A stretch of DNA of 32,328 bases from Asaia bogorensis (GTDB lineage: Bacteria > Pseudomonadota > Alphaproteobacteria > Acetobacterales > Acetobacteraceae): NCBI GenBank assembly GCA_945873195.1, contig CAMCDA010000029.1:1-32328 (forward strand), given 5' to 3'. The notes below the pieces were generated by a model. The model saw nothing but the letters and a program-made list of their open reading frames with translations, was not told the origin of the DNA and searched no databases. Position 1 is the stretch's first letter. Each line of letters opens with the position of its first letter. The translations under genes and the position numbers were made by a program. Of the stretch, positions 7,733 through 15,677 are shown one piece after another.

Positions 7733-8292
7733 GGCGTTTGCGGAACCGACCGCAGCCCCGCCCGGAACTGCCGCGCCAGATCCAGATAGACCTTGGCGTT
7801 ACGGGCAAACTTGTTCTGCTCGTCTTCGTCCATCACGCGGCGCAGCTTGGCGGGTGATCCGGCCCAGAGTTCGTTCGGCCCGATCACCTTGCCCGGCGTC
7901 AGCAGCCCTCCGGCGGCGAGCATGCCGCCTTCCTCGATCACCGCGCCGTCCAGCACGGTGGCGGAAATGCCCACGAAGCCGCGGTTCTTGATCGTGCAGG
8001 CGTGGATCACGGCGTTGTGCCCCACGGTCACGTCATCGCCGATGGTCGTGGAAAACCCGCCGGAATCGATATGGATGACGGTCCCGTCCTGGATATTCGT
8101 GCGCGCGCCGATGCGGATGAAGTTCATGTCGCCGCGCACCAGGCAATGGAACCAGATGCCGGTTTCCGACCCGATCTCCACATCGCCGATCACCGCGGCG
8201 GTGGGGGCGATGAACGCATCCGGCGCCACCTTGGGGGTGACGCCGTTCAGCGAGAAGATGGGGCCGAAGCCGCCGTAGTAATGGTCAGCCAT
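7729..8292 (-). CDS. Gamma-carbonic anhydrase family protein
   Basis: This 187-residue left-handed beta-helix (hexapeptide repeat) protein carries repeats such as AAVIGDVEIG, TVIHIDSGG and TTIGDDVTVGHNAVIHACTI. The three zinc histidines of the gamma class are present at H74, H92 and H97, so it is likely a metal-binding trimer. Many bacterial relatives (YrdA/PaaY/CaiE type) lack proven carbonic anhydrase activity. Its ATG lies inside the last codons of argC (8-bp overlap), so the two are co-transcribed and translationally coupled, with argC first. Its 3' end overlaps the convergent GFA gene by 4 bp. Confidence 0.9.
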   Translation of the reverse strand: MADHYYGGFGPIFSLNGVTPKVAPDAFIAPTAAVIGDVEIGSETGIWFHCLVRGDMNFIRIGARTNIQDGTVIHIDSGGFSTTIGDDVTVGHNAVIHACTIKNRGFVGISATVLDGAVIEEGGMLAAGGLLTPGKVIGPNELWAGSPAKLRRVMDEDEQNKFARNAKVYLDLARQFRAGLRSVPQTP

Positions 8293-9232
8293 GCCCCACG
8301 GCCCCGACGCCCTTATGCAGCCCGAGCATCAGGTTGATGTTCTGCACCGCCGCGCCCGAGGCACCCTTGCCCAGGTTGTCGAGGCGCGCGACCAGCACCG
8401 CCTGGCGGTGCTTTTCGTTCGCGTGGACGTAAAGCTCCAACCGGTCGGTGTCGTTCAGCGCCTCGGGTTCCAGCTTGCCGTCGTCCTGCGGCGACATCAC
8501 GCGCACCAGATCGCAGCCGGCGTAGTGCTTTTCCAGCGCCGCGCGCAGGTCGGCGCCGGTGGGCTTGCCGGGCAGCGTGTCCAGATGCAGCGGGATCGAC
8601 ACGAGCATGCCCTGGCGGAAATGCCCGACCGACGGGACGAAGATCGGTCGCCGCGTCAGCCCGCCGTAGAGCTGGCTTTCCGGCACATGCTTGTGTTCCA
8701 GCTTCAGGCCGTAAAGCTCAAATGCCGGGCCGGAGGTGGTTTCGTGGTCCGCGATCATCCCCTTGCCGCCGCCCGAGTAGCCGGACACGGCGTTGATCGT
8801 GATCGGGTGATCGGTGGCCATCAGGCCGGCGTCGATCAGCGGGCGGATCAGGCCGATCCCGCCGGTCGGGTAGCATCCGGGATTGGCGACCCGCTGGGCG
8901 GACGCGATGCGGTCGGCCTGGCCGGGGATCATCTCGGCGAAGCCATAGACCCAGTTGGGATCGACCCGGTGCGCGGTGGAGGCGTCCAGCACCTTGGGCG
9001 CCTTGTTGCCCAGGCTGGCGGCCAGCGCCGCGGATTCCTTGGCCGCGTCGTCGGGCAGGCACAGGACGACCAGATCGACCTCGGTCATCATGTCACGCCG
9101 AGCGTTGGGATCGCGGCGTCGCTCGGGCGATACGCTCTTCAGTTCGATGTTGGGCTGCGCCAGCAGACGCTCACGGATGCCAAGCCCCGTGGTGCCGGAT
9201 TCGCCGTCGATGAAGACCGTTGCCTTCGACAT
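8285..9232 (-). CDS. argC: N-acetyl-gamma-glutamyl-phosphate reductase, short (type 2) form
   Basis: This cytosolic arginine-biosynthesis enzyme makes N-acetyl-glutamate semialdehyde from the acyl phosphate with NADPH. At 315 residues it is the short ArgC class. It has the nucleotide-binding start (ATVFIDGESGTTGLGIRERL), the catalytic cysteine in VANPGCYPTGG (C120), INAVSGYSGGGKGM, and a C-terminal region with NLGKGASGAAVQNINLMLGL. The start at 9232 fits family alignments and has AAGGAAT upstream; a longer in-frame extension would translate the upstream repeat and is rejected. It is the first gene of an operon with the gamma-carbonic anhydrase-like gene. Confidence 0.95.
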   Translation of the reverse strand: MSKATVFIDGESGTTGLGIRERLLAQPNIELKSVSPERRRDPNARRDMMTEVDLVVLCLPDDAAKESAALAASLGNKAPKVLDASTAHRVDPNWVYGFAEMIPGQADRIASAQRVANPGCYPTGGIGLIRPLIDAGLMATDHPITINAVSGYSGGGKGMIADHETTSGPAFELYGLKLEHKHVPESQLYGGLTRRPIFVPSVGHFRQGMLVSIPLHLDTLPGKPTGADLRAALEKHYAGCDLVRVMSPQDDGKLEPEALNDTDRLELYVHANEKHRQAVLVARLDNLGKGASGAAVQNINLMLGLHKGVGAVGHG

Positions 9233-9367
9233 GTGTGCATTCCTTCCAACGGGGCCTTTTTCTTGGCGTGGCGCGGAAAACGCAAGAGGGGATACCGCAA
9301 CGCAGCGTGGCGGCGCGGGCAGCCCCTGGGCCAGGGCAGGGGCACTTGGCTCGGGGACGGCGCTTCT

Positions 9368-9480
9368 CGTCCCGGCCGGGCCTGACCCGGCCATCGCCAG
9401 GGAGTCCGTCGATAGTGTTTGCGTATGATTCCACGTACCTGCGTGCTTGGCGATGGGCGGGTCAGGCCCGCCCAAGACGG
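9368..9480. repeat. 113-bp nested palindromic repeat, copy 2
   Basis: This copy has the same length and layout as the one at 4781. The left arm has CCTGA in its centre instead of CTTGA, and the right arm has the matching TCAGG instead of TCAAG, so the two arms changed together. It lies in the 300-bp stretch between the argC start (9232) and the ruvC stop (9533), in which I see no gene. Confidence 0.85.
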
Positions 9481-9532
9481 CAAGCGGCCACGTGCGACGC
9501 CCTGGCCCCAGGGCCGATCGGTTACGGCGTTG

Positions 9533-10030
9533 CTAGCTCGCCCGCGCCCAGGCCAGGCGGGATGACCGGTGGTGCGCGTGGCAGATCGCCACCGCCAGCG
9601 CGTCCGACGCATCGGCGCGTCCGATCACGGCGCCCGGCAGCAAGCGGTGGACCATCATCTTTACCTGGTCCTTGTCGGCCCCGCCGGTTCCCACGACCGA
9701 CAGCTTCACGGTCTTCGCCCCGTATTCGGTCACCGGCACCCCCGCCAGCGCCGGCGCCAGCAGCGCCACGCCCCGCGCGTAGCCGAGCTTCAGCGTCGCG
9801 GACCCGTTGCGGTTGACATAGGTCTCCTCGATTGCGGCTTCCTGCGGCCGATGCAGCGCCAGCAGCGCCGCGAGCCCGTCATGCAGGGTTTTCAGCCGAT
9901 GAGACACGGCGTTGGCGCTGTCGGTGGCGATGATGCCGTTGGCGATATGGCGCAGCCGGTTGCCGTCGGCCTCGATCACACCCCAGCCGGTAAAGCGCAG
10001 GCCGGGGTCAATGCCAATCAGGATGGCCAT
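9533..10030 (-). CDS. ruvC: Crossover junction endodeoxyribonuclease RuvC
   Basis: RuvC resolves Holliday junctions after RuvAB branch migration. At 165 residues it is of normal length. The acidic active site is complete: D8 in LIGIDPG, E68 in AAIEETYVNRN, and the C-terminal pair in ADASDALAVAICHAHH. The KLGYARG motif is present. The start at 10030 gives the canonical MAILIGIDPG; an 18-residue in-frame extension is possible but unlike the family. ruvA and ruvB do not follow, unlike the common ruvCAB order. It is divergent from the glycosyltransferase gene across 133 bp. Confidence 0.95.
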   Translation of the reverse strand: MAILIGIDPGLRFTGWGVIEADGNRLRHIANGIIATDSANAVSHRLKTLHDGLAALLALHRPQEAAIEETYVNRNGSATLKLGYARGVALLAPALAGVPVTEYGAKTVKLSVVGTGGADKDQVKMMVHRLLPGAVIGRADASDALAVAICHAHHRSSRLAWARAS

Positions 10031-10163
10031 GAAGGAATCGATCCGTCGCAGAAGGAGCCGGATCATACGCCCCCGCGCGTCCACATACGATGATCGGGAT
10101 TTTCGTTCGGCCCACGCGCATCCGTGGTAGAGTGCTGGTCCTGTTCAAAACCGTCGGGCAAGA

Positions 10164-10835
10164 ATGATGAATGTTTTTGTGGTCACGCCGTATTTCAACA
10201 CACCGCTCGCGTGGATCCGGGAGTGCCACGACAGCGTTCTTTTTCAGACCATCCCCGCGCATCATGTCCTGGTGTGTGACGGGGGAGAGTCAGCGGAAAT
10301 TCCTGATTTTCGCGGCACGCAGGTCATCCTGAAGCGAAACTATGCCGACTACGGCAACACGCCCCGCGTCATCGGCTGCTACCAGGCGGCCGTGGCGGGG
10401 GCCGACGCGATCGCGTTCCTGGATGCCGATAACTGGTTCTATCCCGACCACCTGGAGGGGATGCTCGCCCATATGCGGGACAACGACCTGGATGTCGGTT
10501 GCTCCACCCGCATGCTGCACCGCCTGGATGGATCGCCGATGATCCGTTGCCCGCATGTCAACGGGACCGATGCGGTCGATACCAATTGCCTGGTGGTCCT
10601 GCGCTCGGCCTTTCCATCTTTGCTGGGCTGGGTCCTGCACGACCAGGACCAGGCTGGCGTCACCGATCAGATCCTTTGGCGGATTCTGCGCCGGATGGGC
10701 GCGCGGACCGGCTTCCTCGATCGCGCAACCGTCGCCTATCGGACCCGTCATCGCCTCCACTACCAGATCGCCGACGAAACCCCGCCGCCCGAAGCGGTGG
10801 AGCGGGTTGATTGGCACGGCGGCCGATACATCTGA
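10164..10835 (+). CDS. Small family 2 glycosyltransferase
   Basis: This 223-residue protein has the GT-A fold of family 2 glycosyltransferases: a strand-turn opening MNVFVVTPYFNTP, NYADYGNTPRVIGCYQA, and the metal/nucleotide-sugar DxD motif as FLDADNWFYPDHL (87-90). A C-terminal acceptor region holds HDQDQAGVTDQILWR. It has no membrane helix, so it is a cytosolic or peripheral enzyme. It is shorter than most GT2 enzymes (about 250-330 residues) and essentially just the catalytic core. No polysaccharide genes surround it, so the acceptor cannot be guessed. Either of the tandem ATGs at 10164/10167 could be used; a weak GGGCAAG precedes them. Confidence 0.85.
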   Translation: MMNVFVVTPYFNTPLAWIRECHDSVLFQTIPAHHVLVCDGGESAEIPDFRGTQVILKRNYADYGNTPRVIGCYQAAVAGADAIAFLDADNWFYPDHLEGMLAHMRDNDLDVGCSTRMLHRLDGSPMIRCPHVNGTDAVDTNCLVVLRSAFPSLLGWVLHDQDQAGVTDQILWRILRRMGARTGFLDRATVAYRTRHRLHYQIADETPPPEAVERVDWHGGRYI

Positions 10836-10918
10836 TCCGCGACCGCTGCGGCGCCGGTGGTTGCGCCTGGCCGAAAACCGCCGCACGCTGGGGCCTCAGG
10901 TCCAGCAGGAGACAAGGC

Positions 10919-11773
10919 ATGAAATTCGGCGCGGCGATGTTCTTTACCGACTATTCGATGGGTCCGGCGGAGCTCGCCGTGGAGCTGGAGCAGCGTGGCT
11001 TCGATATCATCTGGGCACCCGAGCACTCCCACATCCCCGTGTCCCGCAAGACGCCCTTCGTCCTCGGCGGTGACCTGCCCAAGCGCTACTACGACGTCAT
11101 GGACCCCTTCGTGACGCTGACGGCCGCGGCCGCCGCCACCAAGACCATCCGCGTCGGCACCGGCGTGTGCCTGATCGCCCAGCGCGATCCGATCCAGACG
11201 GCGAAGCTGGTCGCCTCCATCGACCAGGTCTCCGGCGGGCGCTTCGTGTTCGGCGTCGGCAACGGCTGGAACCAGGATGAGATGGAGAACCACGGCACCG
11301 CCTATGCCACCCGCCACAAGCGCGCGCGGGAGAATATCGAGGCGATGAAGGAAATCTGGACCAAGTCGAAGGCGGAATATCACGGGGAGTTCGTCAACTT
11401 CGACCCGATGATGACCTGGCCGAAGCCGGTCCAGGAGCCGCATCCCCCGATCCTCGTCGGCGGCGCCTATCCGTACTCTGCTCGGCGCGCGGTGCGCTAC
11501 GCGGATGGCTGGATGCCGCAGGTGACCAAGGGCAACCCGACGCCGCTGACCGATTTGATCCCGCTGTTCCGCCAGATGTGCACGGAAGCCGGTCGCGATC
11601 CGGCGAAGATGGACATCTCGATCGGTGGGCAGGCGCCCGACCTGGACCTGGCGAAGCGCTACCGCGACCTGGGCGTGAACACGATGTCTACCAGCCTGCC
11701 GTCCGAGAAACGGGATACGATCCTGCCGATGCTGGACAAATGGGTGGCCCTGATGCGGGCGGTGAACGGCTGA
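10919..11773 (+). CDS. LLM-class F420/flavin-dependent oxidoreductase
   Basis: This 284-residue TIM-barrel enzyme belongs to the luciferase-like monooxygenase superfamily. The start at 10919 follows AGGAG and gives the standard opening MKFGAAMFFTDYSM. Family signatures include WAPEHSHIP, the KTIRVGTGVCLIAQRDPIQTAK block (written in parts as IRVGTGV and RDPIQTAK), GGRFVFGVGNGWN and PPILVGG. Members use F420 or FMN to oxidise or reduce diverse small molecules; substrate and cofactor cannot be read from sequence. It is followed by a perfect hairpin at 11824-11847 and then a Bug-type binding-protein gene, so it is probably a single-gene unit. Confidence 0.88.
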   Translation: MKFGAAMFFTDYSMGPAELAVELEQRGFDIIWAPEHSHIPVSRKTPFVLGGDLPKRYYDVMDPFVTLTAAAAATKTIRVGTGVCLIAQRDPIQTAKLVASIDQVSGGRFVFGVGNGWNQDEMENHGTAYATRHKRARENIEAMKEIWTKSKAEYHGEFVNFDPMMTWPKPVQEPHPPILVGGAYPYSARRAVRYADGWMPQVTKGNPTPLTDLIPLFRQMCTEAGRDPAKMDISIGGQAPDLDLAKRYRDLGVNTMSTSLPSEKRDTILPMLDKWVALMRAVNG

Positions 11774-11823
11774 TCCTCGCCCTTTCGTAGACGCTGACGG
11801 CAAGACTACGCCCGGACGTTGTT

Positions 11824-11847
11824 CCCGGTGCGGATTTCCGCACCGGG
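11824..11847 (+). terminator. Perfect hairpin after the LLM oxidoreductase gene
   Basis: CCCGGTGCGGA pairs with TCCGCACCGGG across a two-base loop. It lies 50 bp after the oxidoreductase stop and ahead of the next gene. No strong T-run follows, so it may be a weak terminator, an mRNA 3'-end stabiliser or an operator-like palindrome. Confidence 0.5.
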
Positions 11848-11891
11848 CCGTTCCGTATAGGCTGTCGTCCAGAAGCAAAAGGAGCATGTCC

Positions 11892-12866
11892 ATGAAAAGT
11901 CCGGTTCTGACCCGGCTGCTGGGCGCCGCCATGGCGCTCGTCGCGATGACGGGCGTGGCCGCCGCGCAGGCCGACACCGACTGGCCGAAAGGCACGGTCA
12001 AGGTGATCGTTCCCTATCCGCCCGGCGGCGCCAACGACACGATTGCGCGCCCCTATGCCCAGGCGCTGACGCAGATGTTCGGCCAGCCCTTCGTGGTTGA
12101 GAACCGTGGTGGCGCCGGTGGCGCGATCGGGGTGGAGAGCGTCATCCGCTCCAAGCCCGATGGCTATACGTTCTGCATGTGCGCCTCGACCGTCATCACC
12201 ACGACATCGAACCTGCGGAAGGTGTCGTTCCAGGCGCCGGACTGGGACGCAATCGCGATGACGACGATGTATGTCTCGGGGCTGATGATCGGGCCGAAGA
12301 ATCCGGCGAAGGATTTCAAGGAGTTCATGGCCTATGCCAAGGCGAACCCGGGCAAGGTCACCTATGGCGGCTCGGGCGTCGGCAGCCCGACGGAGCTGCG
12401 GATGAAGTATCTGGGCGGGGTGACCGATACCGAGTTCGTCAACGTGCCCTATAACGGCAACGCCCAGGCGCTGAATGACCTGCTGTCGGGCGTGATCGAC
12501 GGCATCATCGAGCTGAACGGCTTCCCGCATGTGAAGAACGGCAAGCTGAAGATGATCGCGCTGTTCGCCAACCAGCGCCATCCCGACTTCCCCGATGTGC
12601 CGACGATCGACGAGTTGGGCTACCCCCAGGTCAACACGCCCATCTGGCAGGGCTTCTACGGTCCGCTCGGTATTCCCGAGCCGATCAAGGAAAAGATGAA
12701 CAAGGCCATCGCCGAGATCAACGAACGCCCCGAGATGAAAGCCCGCCTGCTGGAAATGGGGTTCGTGACGCGGTCGATGCCGTTGAAGGAACTGAAGGAG
12801 TTCTATCTGGCGGATGACCAGTTGTACAAGAAGATCATCCGCGAGCAGAAGATCACGATTGATTGA
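11892..12866 (+). CDS. Bug-family (TctC-type) periplasmic substrate-binding protein
   Basis: This 324-residue secreted protein is of the Bug/tripartite tricarboxylate transporter receptor family. The start at 11892 is preferred over 11886 because GGAG is 7 nt from it and only 1 nt from the earlier ATG. The signal peptide runs to about residue 26 (GVAAAQA). Family marks are VKVIVPYPPGGANDTIARP, FVVENRGGAGGAIG, KPDGYTF and VPYNGNAQALNDLLSG. Such proteins bind carboxylates or other small metabolites and deliver them to TctAB, which is absent from the window, so it is an orphan receptor. A strong convergent terminator follows. Confidence 0.92.
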   Translation: MKSPVLTRLLGAAMALVAMTGVAAAQADTDWPKGTVKVIVPYPPGGANDTIARPYAQALTQMFGQPFVVENRGGAGGAIGVESVIRSKPDGYTFCMCASTVITTTSNLRKVSFQAPDWDAIAMTTMYVSGLMIGPKNPAKDFKEFMAYAKANPGKVTYGGSGVGSPTELRMKYLGGVTDTEFVNVPYNGNAQALNDLLSGVIDGIIELNGFPHVKNGKLKMIALFANQRHPDFPDVPTIDELGYPQVNTPIWQGFYGPLGIPEPIKEKMNKAIAEINERPEMKARLLEMGFVTRSMPLKELKEFYLADDQLYKKIIREQKITID

Positions 12867-12872
12867 ATAGTT

Positions 12873-12906
12873 GGGGCCGGCCCGCGCGGGTCGGCCCCGT
12901 TGTTTC
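12873..12906 (+). terminator. Bidirectional intrinsic terminator
   Basis: GGGGCCGGCCC pairs with GGGTCGGCCCC around a four-base loop (GCGC), with one G-T wobble, and is followed by GTTGTTT. It starts 7 bp after the Bug-gene stop and fills the 40-bp gap to the convergent coiled-coil gene, so it can serve both strands. Confidence 0.8.
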
Positions 12907-13566
12907 CTATGGCTTCGCGGGTTCGGTTCCCGCAACCGGCAGCAGGCGGGCGAGTTCGGCCTTCGCCGCTTCCTGCGCGGCCACCGTTGCCCGCAGCCGT
13001 GTCTCGGCATCGGCGAGATGGTCCGCCGCGGCCTGATTCTTCTGCCGCAGTTCATCCGCCTCGCGTTGCGCCGTCGCCGCGGCATCCCGCGCTGACCGCA
13101 GCATCGTCTCGGCCTGCGTGAGCTCGCCGGTCCGGGCCGCGAGGGCCGCGCTCGTCTGTTCCATCGCCCGCGTGGCTTCCTGGCGCCTGGCGGTTTCCGC
13201 GGCGGTCTGGGCTTCCGCGGCCTTGGCCTGGGCGGCGGCAGCGGCGGTCAATTGTTCCATCTCCCGCTTCAATCCGGCGACCTTGGCGGCTTCCGCGCGG
13301 GTCGCGTCGGTGGCGGCCTCGGCGGCGGTGCGCGCGGCGGCGGCCTTCGTGGTGGCCTCGGCCAGCGTACCGGATGCCTTACGCAACGAGTCCAGTTCGG
13401 CCACCGTCATGCGCTGGGCGGCGGTGGCGAGTTCCAAACGTTCGGCCGCCTCGGTGCGTTGCCGGTTGCCCGACGACATTGTGTAGAAGGCAAAGCCCCA
13501 GCCGATAACGGCCGCGATGCCCAGGGCGGCGGGCAGGGGCCGCCGCAGTTCAGCCAGTGGGTTCAT
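12907..13566 (-). CDS. Membrane-anchored Ala-rich coiled-coil protein of unknown function
   Basis: This 219-residue protein has an N-terminal basic patch, one transmembrane segment (about residues 13-31, LPAALGIAAVIGWGFAFYT), and then about 170 residues of charged, Ala-rich heptad-like sequence (EAAERLELATAAQRM, EMEQLTAAAAAQAKAAEAQ, ADHLADAETRLRATVAAQE). The tail ends in a short Pro-containing segment. It looks like an inner-membrane anchor with a long periplasmic or cytosolic coiled coil, reminiscent in build of TolA- or spacer-type proteins, but I recognise no family. The start at 13566 has GGAG at 7-nt spacing. The low-complexity composition makes similarity searches unreliable. Confidence 0.75.
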   Translation of the reverse strand: MNPLAELRRPLPAALGIAAVIGWGFAFYTMSSGNRQRTEAAERLELATAAQRMTVAELDSLRKASGTLAEATTKAAAARTAAEAATDATRAEAAKVAGLKREMEQLTAAAAAQAKAAEAQTAAETARRQEATRAMEQTSAALAARTGELTQAETMLRSARDAAATAQREADELRQKNQAAADHLADAETRLRATVAAQEAAKAELARLLPVAGTEPAKP

Positions 13567-13668
13567 GTTTACTCCAAAGCCTCCGAGCCTTTGTTGGCCG
13601 CGTGGCGGCATCGGATGCTACAATGCGAATGTTGTCCGATGCCACCGTCGCGTTGCAGCAAAAGCTTC

Positions 13669-13695
13669 GGGCCGGGAAGCGGACGCCCCCGGCCC
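13669..13695 (-). terminator. Hairpin downstream of the MFS transporter gene
   Basis: GGGCCGGG and CCCGGCCC form a perfect 8-bp stem just past the MFS stop on the minus strand. A short T-run (GAAGCTTTT) follows in that direction. It probably ends MFS transcription before the coiled-coil gene. Confidence 0.55.
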
Positions 13696-13702
13696 TTGTC
13701 CT

Positions 13703-14920
13703 TCAGGTCGGGCTGAGCACCGGGGCGCCGATCCGGTCACGCCGCTGTGGCGGGCCGCCGAACAGGATCTGGGCGCACCCCGCCATCACGCCGATCGATA
13801 CGCCGATCTGCCAGGCGCGGTCATAGGACCCCAGCAGGTCGAAGATCAGCCCGCCGCCATAGGCGCCCAGGAACGATCCGAACTGGTGGGTGACGAAGGC
13901 AAGGCCCAGCAGCGTCGCCATGTAGCGGGTGCCGAACATCTCGGCGACCAGGCCGCTGACCAGCGGCATCACGCCCAGCCACAGCATTCCCATCGCCGCC
14001 GCGAACATGATCGTGGAGGTCGGGCTCGGCGGCATCACGAAGTACAGCGTCAGCACGCAGGACCGCAAAACATACAGCATCCCCAGCAGGATATGCTTCG
14101 GATACCGCCCGCCGAGCCAACCGGCCGAGTAGGAGCCGATGACGTTCATCCCGCCGATGACCGCCAGCGCCTGCGCGCCGAGCATCGGGTCGAGGCCGCA
14201 GACATCCAGGTAGTTCGGCAGATGCGTGGTCAGGAACACCAGTTGCAGGCCGCAGACGAAATAGGCGGCCGACATCACCAGGAAGCCGCGATGGCGGGCG
14301 GCCTGGCCGAGGACCTCTCGCATCGTTACCGTCGCGCGGGTGGGTCTGGGCAGCTTGTCGGCGCCGCCCGCCAGGAACGCGGCGGGTATCATGACCGCGG
14401 CCAGCACCAGGAAGAAGATCATGGCGATGCGCCAGTCATTCCCCTCCAGCAGCACTTGCAGCGTCGGGGCGACCAGCATCATGCCCAGCGAACTCGTGGC
14501 CGCGACAATGCCGAGCATGGTGGACCGGCGGGATTCCGGGACGGCGCGGGCGCAGGCGGTCATGCAGAGGGATGATGCGGTGCAGGACAGCGCGATGCCG
14601 ATCAGGCCGCCGGACACCGCGAGCGACATGGCGCCGGTGGCGGTTGCCATCACGGTGATCCCGGCCGCGTAGGTGATGGCGCCCAGGACCATGGCGATGC
14701 GCAGGCCGAACTTGTCGGCGATCATGCCGATCGGGGCCTGCGACAGGCCCCAGGCGATGTTCTGCACGGCGACGGCGAAGGTGAAGTCGGCCGCGGTCAG
14801 CGCGAGGTCTCGGGTGACCGGCGGCAGGAACAGGCTGAGGCTCTGGCGCATGCCCATGCTGAGGCAGAGCATGACCGAGGCGCCGATCAGGATCGTGCGG
14901 GTGCGTGCGGTGTCGCCCAT
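13703..14920 (-). CDS. Major facilitator superfamily transporter
   Basis: This 405-residue inner-membrane carrier has about 12 hydrophobic helices. It opens with ILIGASVMLCLSMGMRQSLS. The loop 2-3 MFS motif appears as GMIADKFGLRIAM, and a long central loop with basic residues separates the two six-helix halves. The overall sequence resembles the OFA/monocarboxylate-type MFS branch common in alphaproteobacteria, so a small organic anion is a reasonable guess, but the substrate is unknown. The start at 14920 is chosen because the protein then begins just before helix 1; a much longer in-frame extension has no family support. The 190-bp divergent region to the 15111 gene holds the promoters. Confidence 0.88.
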   Translation of the reverse strand: MGDTARTRTILIGASVMLCLSMGMRQSLSLFLPPVTRDLALTAADFTFAVAVQNIAWGLSQAPIGMIADKFGLRIAMVLGAITYAAGITVMATATGAMSLAVSGGLIGIALSCTASSLCMTACARAVPESRRSTMLGIVAATSSLGMMLVAPTLQVLLEGNDWRIAMIFFLVLAAVMIPAAFLAGGADKLPRPTRATVTMREVLGQAARHRGFLVMSAAYFVCGLQLVFLTTHLPNYLDVCGLDPMLGAQALAVIGGMNVIGSYSAGWLGGRYPKHILLGMLYVLRSCVLTLYFVMPPSPTSTIMFAAAMGMLWLGVMPLVSGLVAEMFGTRYMATLLGLAFVTHQFGSFLGAYGGGLIFDLLGSYDRAWQIGVSIGVMAGCAQILFGGPPQRRDRIGAPVLSPT

Positions 14921-15110
14921 CAACCGGGGTCCCCGGCTGACAGCGTCGTATTGGCGTATGTCATGGTACTCCCCACGGGTCGTTATGGGGGAGGTTATTC
15001 TCCCGCGCGCGGATCGCCAATGCCCTGGGACTGATCCTGGGTTGCGTGGGGTGCTTGGCGGGTCCTGGGGGGTTGGGTATGAGCGTGGGATCGGAGACAG
15101 GAGCATTCCC

Positions 15111-15464
15111 ATGACACATCCCTTGCGTCGGCACGTGTTCGCCGCCCTGACCGCGCTGGCGTTGATGGCGCCGAGCGCCGGTTGGGCGAAGGACGAGAAG
15201 CCGTTCACGATGGTCGTGGAATTCGCGATCAAGGATTATGCGACGTGGCGCCCGGTGTTTGACGGGGCGGAGGCGCAGCGGGTGGCGGCCGGGGTGACCA
15301 ATCCGCGCATCTATCGCGGCGCGGACAAGCAGGAGCAGGTTCTGGTGCTGTTTGACGTGGCGTCGCGGAAGCAGGGGATGGACTGGATGCGCTCTCCCAA
15401 GCTGCGGGAGGACTGGCGGGCGGGTGGTGTGGTTGGGGTGCCGAAGCATCACTTCATGCGGTAG
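15111..15464 (+). CDS. Small exported protein with a dimeric alpha/beta-barrel-like domain
   Basis: This 117-residue protein has a signal peptide (MTHPLRRHVFAALTALALM, cleavage near GWA-KDEK, residue 26). The mature part of about 90 residues, with MVVEFAIKDYATWRPVFDG, VLVLFDVASRKQ and a final GVPKHHFMR, looks like the ferredoxin-like/ABM-type dimeric alpha-beta barrel seen in antibiotic-biosynthesis-monooxygenase and cyclase-like proteins. That assignment is by pattern and moderately sure; activity is unknown. GGAG at 15100-15103 supports the start. It is followed by a terminator-like hairpin and is probably a single-gene unit. Confidence 0.78.
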   Translation: MTHPLRRHVFAALTALALMAPSAGWAKDEKPFTMVVEFAIKDYATWRPVFDGAEAQRVAAGVTNPRIYRGADKQEQVLVLFDVASRKQGMDWMRSPKLREDWRAGGVVGVPKHHFMR

Positions 15465-15502
15465 GGGGGCTTGGCGTCACCCTCGCGGCCCGCGCCTCGT
15501 TA

Positions 15503-15537
15503 TGCTGGGCGCAGGCCCAGCACCCACGGCTTTTTTT
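15503..15537 (+). terminator. Terminator-like hairpin plus T-run
   Basis: TGCTGGG (15503-15509) pairs with CCCAGCA (15516-15522) and a run of seven T begins at 15531. It lies about 40 bp after the stop of the small exported protein. The 8-nt gap between stem and T-run is longer than ideal. Confidence 0.5.
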
Positions 15538-15677
15538 GAATTGAGGAGGAGGGCCCACGCCCACCACCACGGGGAGGCGGCGTGGTCGTCCTCATTGGCC
15601 GACTGTCATTGGCGTGCTGGCGGGAAGTGACGTAACGTCCGGCGATGAAACAACCGACCATCCGGGGCTGAGTTCGC

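Noticed and set aside
9233-9475. An 81-residue N-terminal extension of ArgC (and similar extensions of MutS and the acylase)
   Set aside because: The extensions translate the palindromic repeats and have no family counterpart; internal starts with better family agreement were chosen.
15629-15639. Palindrome GACGTAACGTC upstream of the TIR-FGE gene as an operator
   Set aside because: It is short, single and not tied to a visible promoter or regulator gene; chance occurrence cannot be excluded.
15645-15671. Eight-codon leader peptide (MKQPTIRG) just before the TIR-FGE start
   Set aside because: It is very short, with no attenuator structure or strong ribosome-binding site to support it.
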